Assembly: GCA_963746315.1 (NCBI GenBank)
Contig: CAVVAR010000010.1
Coordinates: 1 to 64,000 of the forward strand
Source of the DNA: Ga0077555 sp963746315
GTDB taxonomy: Bacteria; Pseudomonadota; Alphaproteobacteria; Rhizobiales; Hyphomicrobiaceae
Reading direction: 5' to 3'
Length of the DNA stretch: 64,000 nt
Below the pieces are notes generated by a model that saw only the letters and a list, made by a program, of their open reading frames with translations, was not told where the DNA came from and made no database searches. Both the position numbers and the translations under genes were made by a program. Positions 1 through 9,609 of this stretch are shown here, piece after piece. Position 1 is the first letter of the stretch. Every line of letters begins with the position of its first letter.

Positions 1-1514
1 GAGTTTATTGCGCGCCAGCGTTGGTTCGGTGGCAAGGACTCAGACCATCGACACTGTCTCGCTCATGCCCTTGGCGGACCTCACAGCCAATGGGCGACAG
101 CTTTCAGCTCGTCGATGTCGACGTGTCACTTCGAGGCTCTGAACGTCAGCGATATTTCCTCCCGTTGTCTGCGCTCTGGGGAGCGGAGCACGTTGGGCTA
201 GTGCTGCACGACTGCCATTCACAGTCGCCAAATTGCGTCGCGGATCGCGGGTGGGAGCACTGCTCGACGCCACGTTCGACGAGCGCTTCGCGCGTGCGCT
301 CGTCGCTGCAGCGGCGCGAGGCGAACGAATTGCCTCTGCCGGCGGCGAGATCATTCTCGAGGCTTTCGGCGAATGGCCAACGGCAAATGAGCCCGGAGCC
401 GAGATGGTTGTGCGCAACGTCGGCGCTGATCAAAGCAACAATTCGCTCGTCGTCGACGAGCGCCTTCTCTTGAAAATCTATCGTCGCCTTCGAGAGGGCA
501 TTCAGCCCGAGATCGAGATGAGCCGCTTTCTGAGCCAGGAGGCCGGCTTTGCCAATACACCTGCTCTTCGGGGACTCGTCGAGCATCGCCCCGACGAGGA
601 CGACCCGACTGTCCTTTGCGCCTTCTTCGATTTCGTCCGCAACCAGGGCGACTGCTGGCAGGTTATCGTCGGCGCGCTTGAAAGACATCTCGACGATCTA
701 CTGCTTGTCTCGGACCTTCCTGAGCGCGATGCGAGAGAAGAGCCGACCTGGGCGTACCCCTTGGATCTCCCGATCATTATCGGCCGGCGAACCGCCGAGA
801 TGCACTCGGCTCTTGCGATTGACACGCTGCAAGATGCTTTCCGATCCGAGCCGGTGACGCAGGCTGACATCGAGGCCTGGGTCGAGGCAGCAAGGAGCGA
901 GGCCAGGGCCGCTATGGCCACGGTCGAGCGGAGGGCCGAACGGACAAAGGATGACGTCGCCGGCACCCGCCTCCGGCAGCTCATCGAGGCGCGCGGGAAC
1001 GTCGAGGCTCGCCTCGACGAGCTGGCATCGCTGACGGCCGAGGGCATCAAGACCCGCATCCATGGCGATTATCACTTGGGCCAAATGCTCGTCGTCGAGA
1101 CGGATGTCTTCGTCATCGACTTCGAGGGCGAGCCCCAGACGGACACTCGAGGAGAGGCGAGCCAAAACCACGCCCATGCGTGATGTCGCGGGTCTCCTTC
1201 GCTCGATCGATTATGCAGCCTGGGCGGCCCTCGATCGCGTCGCATCCCGGACACCCGATCTTCCGGACCGGATTACCCAAGCCGCCCTTGCTTGGCGAGC
1301 GTGGGCGTCACAGGTGTTTCTTACGGCTTACAACGACGCGCGAAAACCCGACGTTCCGGCAGCGGTTCACGGCGGGGTGCTCGACATCTTCGTCCTGCAA
1401 AAGGCTTTCTACGAGATTTCGTACGAAGCAGCCAATCGGCCCGGCTGGATGTCGATTCCCGTTAAAGGGGTTCTCGAACTTCTCGCGGAAAGCAATCTGG
1501 AGGGGAGCGCATGA
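1..1514 (+). CDS. Maltokinase (C-terminal Mak domain, possibly of a TreS-Mak fusion), partial and frameshifted
   Basis: Phosphorylates maltose to maltose 1-phosphate, the donor of the GlgE glucan route. The window opens inside the N-terminal cap signature ARQRWFGGK. The kinase core is clear: HGDYHLGQML (phosphotransferase catalytic loop) near 1061-1090 and VIDFEGEP (metal-binding DFG-like motif) near 1115-1135. The reading frame changes near 42, 105, 200 and 1145; the last change is repaired by dropping one base, which restores EGEPQRTLEERRAK and the normal C-terminus. Its stop overlaps the glgB start as ATGA. Four breaks in 1.5 kb could mean decay, but similar single-base breaks occur in many sound genes here, so sequencing error is more likely. 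Whether a TreS domain precedes it cannot be seen. Confidence 0.85.
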
Positions 1515-3729
1515 CTGTGCGTCCTGACCACACACACCGTCCCGACGGGATGCCGTCCGCCGCCGATATCGAAGCCATCACGACCGGTCGGCATGGCGAT
1601 CCTTTTTCGGTTCTCGGGCCACACTCGATCGCCGATGGCCGGCTATCACTGCGCGTCTTCGCCCCTGACGCGAGCGATGCGGAGGCCGTAGACAAAGACG
1701 GCGAGATCTTGGTCCGGCTCGAGCGGACGCATGATGCCGGCTTCTTCGCTGGGCCGCTCCCGGCCAACGTCGGTCGGGCAGACTATCGACTGCGGCTCGG
1801 CAAAGACGGCCAAAGGTGGGAAATTCACGACACCTACCGGTTTCCACCGTGTCTGGGCGAAATCGATGTCTATCTTCTGAGCGAGGGAACGCATCGACGG
1901 CTTTACGAGAGGATGGGCGCGCACCCGACCTCGCTTGAAAGCGTCGATGGCGTGTCTTTCGCCGTCTGGGCGCCTAATGCACGCCGCGTGAGTGTGGTTG
2001 GGCAGTTCAACGGCTGGGATGGACGACGCCATCCCATGCGGCGGCGAATCGAGGCGGGGATCTGGGAGCTATTCATTCCCCATCTGACGACGGGTGACGT
2101 CTACAAGTTCGAGATAATCGGGCCGCAAGGCGATCTGCTTCCGCTCAAGGCAGACCCCTATTCTTTCGCGCAGGAGCCGCCACCTGCGACCGGGTCCATA
2201 GTGCACGGGCTGACTCGTCGTGACTGGGGAGATGCCGAATGGCTCGACGCGAGGGTATCCCGTACAAATCGTGAAGAGGCCATCTCCATCTACGAGGTGC
2301 ACCTCGGCTCTTGGCGCCGCGGCCCTGACAACGCGTTTCTCGGCTACCGGCGTCTCGCAGTAGAGCTTGTCGACTACGTACGCGACATGGGTTTCACCCA
2401 CATCGAATTGCTGCCCGTCAGCGAGCATCCGTTCTCGGGCTCGTGGGGCTACCAGCCGATCGGGCTACATGCACCGACATCACGCCATGGCAGCCCCGAG
2501 GATTTCGCCCACTTCGTCGACTGCTGCCATCAGGCCGGAATTGGCGTGATTCTCGACTGGGTTCCAGCGCACTTCCCTTCCGACGCTCACGGCCTCGCAC
2601 GCTTCGACGGCACGGCACTATACGAGCACGAGGACCCGCGCCTGGGATTCCACAAGGACTGGAATACGCTGATCTACAATCTCGGTCGCCGGGAGGTGGC
2701 CAACTTCCTTTATGCCAACGCGCTGTTTTGGTTCGACCGCTTCCATGTGGACGCGCTCAGGGTCGATGCCGTGGCCTCCATGCTCTACCTCGACTACAGC
2801 CGAGAGCCGGGCGAATGGGTGCCGAACGTCCACGGCGGACGTGAAAATCTGGAGGCCGTCGATTTCCTGCGAGCAGTGAATACTCGTGTCTACGAAGCGT
2901 TTCCCGGCGCCATGACGATGGCGGAGGAGTCGACCGCCTGGCCGCAGGTGTCCCGTCCGGTCGACGTTGGCGGGCTCGGGTTCGGCTTCAAGTGGAACAT
3001 GGGCTGGATGCACGACACCCTTCGCTACATGTCGAAGGATCCGGTGCATCGCCGTCATCATCATCATGATCTGACTTTCGGCCTGCTTTACGCCTTCACA
3101 GAGAACTTTGTGCTGCCCCTGAGCCATGACGAGGTTGTCCACGGCAAGGGCTCGCTGCTCGGCAAGATGCCCGGAGACCGATGGCAGAGATTCGCCAATC
3201 TCCGTGCCTACTTCGCATTCATGTGGACACATCCCGGCAAGAAACTCCTGTTCATGGGGGGCGAGTTTGGCCAGGATCGCGAATGGAGCCATGATCGCTC
3301 GCTCGACTGGCACTTGCTGGCCGAGCCCGATCACCGGGGCGTGCAGAACCTGGTCCGCGATCTCAATGCTCTCTATCGCACGACCCGCGCTCTGCACGAG
3401 CTCGACTGCGAGGCGGATGGGTTCGAATGGGCCGTCGCGGACGATGCGGACCAGAGCGTGCTCGCGTTCTGGCGCAAGTCGCGCGGCTCCGAGCCACCGG
3501 CGCTGGTCGTGTGCAATTTCACACCACACGCGTGGCATGGCTATCGCATCGGCGTTGCCAGTCGAGGCGACGTGGCTACGAACGACTCAATACCGATGCC
3601 GAGGTCTATGGCGGCACGAACATCGGAAACTCCGGCGCTGTCACAACCGAGGCGATCCCGAGCCATGGCCGGCCGTTCTCTATCACGCTAACGCTGCCAC
3701 CGCTTGCCACCATCGTCCTGCAGCCATGA
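1511..3729 (+). CDS. glgB: 1,4-alpha-glucan branching enzyme
   Basis: Cytoplasmic GH13 enzyme that cuts alpha-1,4 glucan and rejoins it as alpha-1,6 branches. Order: GlgB N-terminal module (GRHGDPFSVLGPH), CBM48 (VWAPNARRVSVVGQFNGWDG), GH13 barrel with nucleophile Asp about residue 419 in LRVDAVASMLY, acid Glu in MAEEST, and transition-state Asp in LSHDEVVHGKGSLL. Length of about 740 residues is normal. As read, the frame ends at 3691 with a junk tail; moving one frame near 3570 gives ERLNTDAEVYGG and the usual ending TIVLQP at 3729. The start ATG overlaps the maltokinase stop, and the repaired stop overlaps the glgX ATG, so translation is probably coupled. Confidence 0.95.
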
Positions 3730-5869
3730 TGACCCTCATTGGAGCCAAGAGCATGCAGCGTGGCGCGACCCGGATCGAAGCTGGGCGACCCTACCCGCTG
3801 GGAGCGACACACGACGCATCAGGGGTCAATTTCGCGCTTTTCTCGGCGAATGCCACTCGTGTCGAGCTGTGCCTGTTCGATGACAAGGGGGCGCGCGAAA
3901 CAGCGCGGATACCGTTGCCGGAGAACACCGACGAGGTGTGGCATGGCTACGTGCCCGGAATGAGCCCCGGTCAGCTTTACGGCTACCGGGTTCATGGCCC
4001 GTGGGCTCCGGAGGCAGGGCATCGCTTCAACCACCACAAGTTGGTTCTTGATCCATATGCAAAGGCGCTAAAGGGACAATTGATCTGGGACGACGCCGTC
4101 TATGGCTACCAGATCGGTGCTGCTGAGGGTGACCTCGCGATTGACCTCGCGCAACTCGGCACCGTTCATGCCAAAGTGCGTTATCATCGAGACCGCCGCC
4201 CGCTGGCGCCCCTCCTTCTCCTGGCGGCGCGAGACGCGTCCGCGCACGTCGTGGGCGGAAAGCATCATCTACGAGGCGCACGTCAAGGGCATGACCGCAT
4301 GCCATCCGGCCGTGCCCGCACGACACCGCGGCACGTTTGCAGGACTGGCACATCCCGCCGTCATTGAGCATCTGGTCAGACTCGGCGTCACGGCCATCGA
4401 GTTGCTTGCCGGTCCACGAATTCTGCGACGATCGTCAACTCGTCGAGAAGGGACTCGTGAATTACTGGGGCTACAACACGCTCGGTTTCTTCGCGCCGGC
4501 GCAGCGCTATATTCCTCCTGGCGGTGACATCAACCAGTTCAAGCTGATGGTCCACCGGCTGCATGAAGCGGGCATCGAAGTCATTCTTGATGTCGTCTAC
4601 AATCACACCGCCGAAGGGAATCATCTTGGCCCCACCCTGTCGTTCAGGGGCATCGACAATGCCAGCTATTACATGCTGGCCGACGATCCGCGGTTCTATT
4701 TCGATACGACCGGTTGCGGCAACACGGTCAATCTCGAGCACCCGCGCGTGCTCCAGATGGTCATGGATTCACTCCGCTACTGGGTGGAGGAGGGCCACGT
4801 CGACGGCTTCAGGTTCGACCTCGCGACATCGCTAGGCCGTGAGGACCGCGCATTCCGCCAATCGGCGTCATTCCTCAATGCTGCACGCCAGGACCCGGTG
4901 CTGGCCAATGTCAAGCTCATCGCTGAACCCTGGGATGTCGGCATGGACGGCTACCAGGTCGGCAATTTCCCGCCGGGATGGGCCGAGTGGAACGGAGTGT
5001 TCCGCGACGACCTGCGCAGCTACTGGAAGGGGGATACGGGCTTCGTGCCAGGCATCGCCTCGGGTCTTTTGGGCTCGGCTGGCCTATTCGACAAGCGGGG
5101 ACGACGTCCCTGGTCGAGCATCAACTTCGCCACGGCCCACGACGGCTTCACGCTCGCTGACCTCTATGCCTACAGCGACAAGCACAACGAGGCCAACGGC
5201 GAGGACAACAACGATGGTCACGACGACAATCGGAGCTGGAATTGCGGTGTCGAGGGACCAACATCCGATCCCGCAATAACGGAGCTGCGTGAGCGCATGC
5301 GCAGGGGGGCTATTGCGCTTCTGCTTCTCTCACAGGGCACCCCCATGCTGCTGATGGGCGACGAGATCGGCCGCACACAACAAGGCAACAATAACGCTTA
5401 CTGTCAGGATAACGAGCTCTCCTGGATGGATTGGGAGAACGTGACCGAGGGCGACGAGACATTCTACCAGTTCGTCGCAGGTCTCATCCGGCTGAGAAAA
5501 CAGCGCCCGCTTCTACGCCAGACCCGCTTCCTTCACGGCGAACGAACGGTTCGCGATGGCCCGCGCAATGTCACATGGCTGCGGCCCGACGCAAAACCCA
5601 TGACCAAGCAGGACTGGAGTAATGGAGAGGCACGAGTGCTGGGTGTCATGCTGGCGCAGGCAGGAGCCGCACCACTCTTGCTGCTGCTCAATGCTTATCA
5701 TGACGATGTCCAGTTCCGGCTACCGCATCCACACATCGTGACAGGCTGGCGTCTGATTGTTGATTCAGGGCGTGGCCTCATCGAGCCTGACGAGCCGATC
5801 CTTGCGCCGGGCGCGGACTCCGTTCTGACACAACGCAATGTCCTCCTTTACGAAGGGCGTCACAGATGA
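3726..5869 (+). CDS. glgX: Glycogen debranching enzyme GlgX/TreX-type isoamylase
   Basis: Hydrolyses alpha-1,6 branches of glycogen, supplying linear maltooligosaccharides to TreY/TreZ and MalQ. The N-terminus YPLGATHDASGVNFALFSANA and the GH13 core (DVVYNHTAEGN, DGFRFDLATSLGR with the nucleophile, LIAEPWDVG with the acid, NFATAHDGFTLADL) are family hallmarks. Two single-base frameshifts, near 4147 (before RNSAPFMPKCVI) and near 4405 (before PVHEFCDDRQLVEKG), break the frame; removing one base at each gives a continuous protein of about 713 residues. The start is an ATGA overlap with glgB and the end overlaps the treZ ATG. Confidence 0.93.
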
Positions 5870-7725
5870 GCGCTGGCTTCAAGCTGGAGAAATCCTGGGG
5901 CGCAGAGCTTCTCCCCGATGGGAGAGCGCGCTTTCGAGTATGGGCACCCGGCCAAGCCTCCGTCGCGGTTCTCGCAGTTGATACCGATGTCAGTGAGCCG
6001 ATGTCGAGGGATAGCGATGGATGGTTCACGCATGAAACTGATCTGATTGCCACCGGTGGAGCCTACGCATTCGTGCTCGACGATGGCATGCGCGTGCCCG
6101 ATCCCGCCTCCCGTGCTCAGGCGAGCGATGTGCACGGGCCTTCACTGCTCGTCGATCCGCTCGCCTACCGCTGGAAGTGTAAAGACTGGCGGGGGCGGCC
6201 CTGGTCAGAAGCCGTAGTCTACGAGCTTCACACCGGCACCTTCACTGAGGACGGCACATTCGGTGGTATCGAGCGCAAGCTGGATCATCTGGTCGGTTTG
6301 GGCGTAACTGCCATCGAGCTGATGCCGGTCGCCCAATTCTCGGGTCATCGAGGATGGGGCTATGACGGCGTCCTACTCTACGCACCGCATGTCGCCTACG
6401 GAGGACCCGCAGGCCTGAAGTGCCTTGTCGACAGCGCGCATGCTCGTGGGCTGATGGTACTACTCGATGTCGTCTACAATCATTTCGGACCGGACGGGAA
6501 TTACCTGCATCTCTACGCACCTCAATTCTTCGACACGACGCGACAGACGCCTTGGGGCGCGGCAATTGATTATTCGCAGAAACCTGTCCGCCGGTTCGCG
6601 ATCGAGAATGCGCTCTATTGGCTGGAAGAGTACCGCCTCGACGGTCTGAGGCTCGATGCGATCGATCAGATTAAGGATCCGTCGAGCCCGTCTGTGCTCG
6701 AGGAGCTGGCAACCGAGGTCAGGTCGCGGATCACACAGCGCCATGTCCATTTGACGACGGAGGACGAGCGCAACATCACCCGGCTGCATGCGAGGGATGA
6801 TGCTGGAAAAACAAAACACTACACGGCCGAGTGGAACGACGACCTGCACCATGTGGCACACGTTCTGGCCACGGGGGAAGCGGATGGCTACTACAGCGAC
6901 TACCTAGACGAGCCTGCAGCGAAGATCGCTCGAGCGCTCTCCGAGGGCTTTGTCTATCAAGGCGAGCCATCGGCTTACAAGGATGGGAAGTCACGTGGTG
7001 AACCGAGCATAACATTGCCACCCCTGGCCTTCGTCAATTTCCTGCAGAACCACGACCAGATCGGAAATCGGGCCTTCGGCGAGCGCCTGACGACGTTGGC
7101 CTCCGCCGAGGCCGTCGACTTGCTCACTGCGATACTTTTTCTCAGTCCACAGATCCCGCTCATTTACATGGGCGAGGAGTGGGGCGAGACCAGACCATTC
7201 CAGTTTTTCACCGATTTCGCAGGCGATCTTGCCAATGCCGTACGCAACGGGCGACGCAACGAGTTCCGCAATTGGCCCCACTTCCAGGACCCACGCATTC
7301 GAGCACAGATCCCCGATCCCAACGCGCTGGCAACCTTCGAAGCCTCACGCATCGATTGGACGGCAGCCGCACGGCCGCCGCATGACAGACGCTTAGCATT
7401 GGTGCAACGGCTGCTTGCTACTCGGCGCGCGCACCTGATGCCCTGGCTCGAACGCCTTAAGGGCGGCGCAGCTAACGCGCGTGTGATCGAAGGCAAGGTC
7501 ATTTGTGTCGAATGGTGCGCGCCCGATGTGCATTATCGGCTTCTGGCGAATGTGTCGGGCACTGTCGTGGCGGTGAAGGCGAAGGAGTTCGCCCATCTGC
7601 TCAGCGACGATACATCGATCTTCGAGCTACCCGAGGGCACGAGGGCAAAGCTTACAGGAGGCGACATGGAGCCGTGGTCGGGCGTCTTTGCCCTCGATCG
7701 AGCCGATCGCTCAAAGTCGAGCTGA
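5866..7725 (+). CDS. treZ: Malto-oligosyltrehalose trehalohydrolase
   Basis: Releases free trehalose from maltooligosyl-trehalose made by TreY. The protein has 619 residues and is intact. The N-terminal CBM48-like module (ARFRVWAPGQASVAVL) is followed by the GH13 barrel: VYELHTGTFT, DVVYNHFGPDGNY, nucleophile Asp in LDGLRLDAIDQI, acid Glu in LTTEDERN, and NFLQNHDQIGNRA. The motif PLIYMGEEWGETRPFQFF is typical of TreZ. Starts at an ATG overlapping the glgX stop; malQ follows after 3 bases. Confidence 0.96.
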   Translation: MSAGFKLEKSWGAELLPDGRARFRVWAPGQASVAVLAVDTDVSEPMSRDSDGWFTHETDLIATGGAYAFVLDDGMRVPDPASRAQASDVHGPSLLVDPLAYRWKCKDWRGRPWSEAVVYELHTGTFTEDGTFGGIERKLDHLVGLGVTAIELMPVAQFSGHRGWGYDGVLLYAPHVAYGGPAGLKCLVDSAHARGLMVLLDVVYNHFGPDGNYLHLYAPQFFDTTRQTPWGAAIDYSQKPVRRFAIENALYWLEEYRLDGLRLDAIDQIKDPSSPSVLEELATEVRSRITQRHVHLTTEDERNITRLHARDDAGKTKHYTAEWNDDLHHVAHVLATGEADGYYSDYLDEPAAKIARALSEGFVYQGEPSAYKDGKSRGEPSITLPPLAFVNFLQNHDQIGNRAFGERLTTLASAEAVDLLTAILFLSPQIPLIYMGEEWGETRPFQFFTDFAGDLANAVRNGRRNEFRNWPHFQDPRIRAQIPDPNALATFEASRIDWTAAARPPHDRRLALVQRLLATRRAHLMPWLERLKGGAANARVIEGKVICVEWCAPDVHYRLLANVSGTVVAVKAKEFAHLLSDDTSIFELPEGTRAKLTGGDMEPWSGVFALDRADRSKSS

Positions 7726-7728
7726 GGC

Positions 7729-9609
7729 ATGGTCAGGTCGCGGCTGGACAAATTGGCAAAGGCTTATGGAGTAGCTCTCAGCTATTTGAGCGAGACGGGT
7801 AAGCGCCGCCGCACCAGTGACGCGGCGAAGCGCGACCTTCTAGGGGCACTGGGGGTTTCCGCGCGCACCGACGCCGAAATCGATGCAGCTCTTGCTTCCC
7901 TGAGGCCGCAGCCGACTGACGATTTACGTCCTGTACCGACCAGCTATGCACCCGATTGGCTACTTTCCGGGAGAGCGTGGGGAATAACGTGCCAGCTCTA
8001 CGGGCTTCGCTCCCGTCGCAACTGGGGCATAGGCGACTTCGAGGATCTGGCGCGCGTTGCCGAGATCATGGCCGCCGAGGGAGCGGATTTCGTTGGCGTC
8101 AATCCGTTACACGCTTTGTTCATGGCAGCCCCTCAGCGGTTCGGCCCCTACTCGCCATCGAGCCGCCGCTTCCTCAATCCGCTCTATATTGCGACCGATT
8201 TTCTTCCCGGCGCTGTCGTGACCGAGCCAGCCCGCCTCGCTGCAGCCAGAGCGTCGGAGCTGGTCGACTATTGCGAGGTTGCCGCGCATAAGCAATCGGC
8301 GTTCGAGGCCGCCTACACACACTTCTGTCGTCACCAGCTCGGCACCAATTCGTCTCAGGATCGCGACTTCGCGAGCTTCTGCGCGTTGGGCGGTGTTCCC
8401 CTTGTCGACTTCGCGTTGTTCGAGACCATCTCGGAGACTGCAGTCGCGCGCGGACGTTCGGCGGGATGGCATGGGTGGCCGGATGAGCTTCGAATTCGCA
8501 GCAGCCCGGCCGTCGAACTCATTTCCCGCGAAAGCGCAGAGCGCATTCGCTTTCACCAGTGGCTGCAGTGGACGGCAGATCGTCAGCTGGCCGACGCGCA
8601 GCGCCGGGCACTGGCGGCAGGGATGCGCATCGGTCTCTACCTGGATCTTGCAGTCGGCGTTGCGCCCGACGGTGCCGACACTTGGTGTGCACCGGGCGAG
8701 GTCTTGACAGGAGCCCGGGTTGGCGCGCCGCCGGACCAGTTCAATGCGGCGGGACAGGATTGGGGACTGACACCACTTTCTCCGGTGCTGCCAGCCGACT
8801 GCGGCGAAGGTTTGTTCCATGCCGTTCTCGAAGTCGCGATGCGTCACGCGGGTGCCGTCCGGCTCGACCACGCCATGGCGCTCAAGCGCCTCTATCTGAT
8901 CCCCGAGGGCCACTCGAGCGCCGACGGTGGATATGTGCATTACCCCATGAACGCTCTTCTCAGCGATGTGGCCGAGACTTCACGGAAGATGCACTCGATA
9001 GTGATCGGCGAGGACCTCGGCACCGTGCCGCAGGGATTCCGCGAGACCATGCGCGAGTGCGCAATCCTGGGTTATCGTGTCCTCTTCTTCGAGCGCAGCA
9101 AGGCCGGCTTCCTGCCTCCAGATTGCTATACTGCCGAGGCTCTCGCCTGCATCAGTACGCACGACCTGCCAACACTCAACGGCTGGTGGCAGGGGCGGGA
9201 TCTCGTCGAGCGCGAACGCCTGGGTTTGACAGGCGGCGAAGATTTGCAGAAGGCGTGGGCGTCGCGGCGATCAGAAAAGCAGGCACTGATTTCGGCGCTG
9301 GCCGGAGCGAACGTCCTGCCGAAGAAGCTGATCGCATTCATTCAGCCAGGCGCGATGCCGCCGCCAGACTTGCCGGATGAGCTCAGTGCCGCTGTTCACA
9401 AGTTCATAGCACGGACTCCCTGCCGCCTCGTCGCGGCCCAGCTTGAAGATCTCTTGGGCTCGACCGACTGCCTCAACATCCCAGGAACGACCGACGAGCA
9501 CCCAAACTGGCGCCGCAAGATACCCGTCGAGATCGAGCATATGGCCGGCTTTGCGCAATTTCGCGCGATCTGCAGCGCTTTGAGAGAGGAGCGCCCGCGC
9601 CAACCATGA
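7729..9609 (+). CDS. malQ: 4-alpha-glucanotransferase (amylomaltase)
   Basis: GH77 disproportionating enzyme that transfers maltooligosyl units between glucans, balancing chain length for TreY and GlgB. The protein has 626 residues. Markers: WGITCQLYGLRSRRNWGIGD, YSPSSRRFLNPLYI, GLYLDLAVGVAPDGADTW, the 250s-loop motif GAPPDQFNAAGQDWG, nucleophile Asp in VRLDHAMAL, acid Glu in VIGEDLGTVP, and STHDLPTLNGWW. Placed between treZ and treY in the same operon, and its TGA overlaps the treY ATG. Confidence 0.95.
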   Translation: MVRSRLDKLAKAYGVALSYLSETGKRRRTSDAAKRDLLGALGVSARTDAEIDAALASLRPQPTDDLRPVPTSYAPDWLLSGRAWGITCQLYGLRSRRNWGIGDFEDLARVAEIMAAEGADFVGVNPLHALFMAAPQRFGPYSPSSRRFLNPLYIATDFLPGAVVTEPARLAAARASELVDYCEVAAHKQSAFEAAYTHFCRHQLGTNSSQDRDFASFCALGGVPLVDFALFETISETAVARGRSAGWHGWPDELRIRSSPAVELISRESAERIRFHQWLQWTADRQLADAQRRALAAGMRIGLYLDLAVGVAPDGADTWCAPGEVLTGARVGAPPDQFNAAGQDWGLTPLSPVLPADCGEGLFHAVLEVAMRHAGAVRLDHAMALKRLYLIPEGHSSADGGYVHYPMNALLSDVAETSRKMHSIVIGEDLGTVPQGFRETMRECAILGYRVLFFERSKAGFLPPDCYTAEALACISTHDLPTLNGWWQGRDLVERERLGLTGGEDLQKAWASRRSEKQALISALAGANVLPKKLIAFIQPGAMPPPDLPDELSAAVHKFIARTPCRLVAAQLEDLLGSTDCLNIPGTTDEHPNWRRKIPVEIEHMAGFAQFRAICSALREERPRQP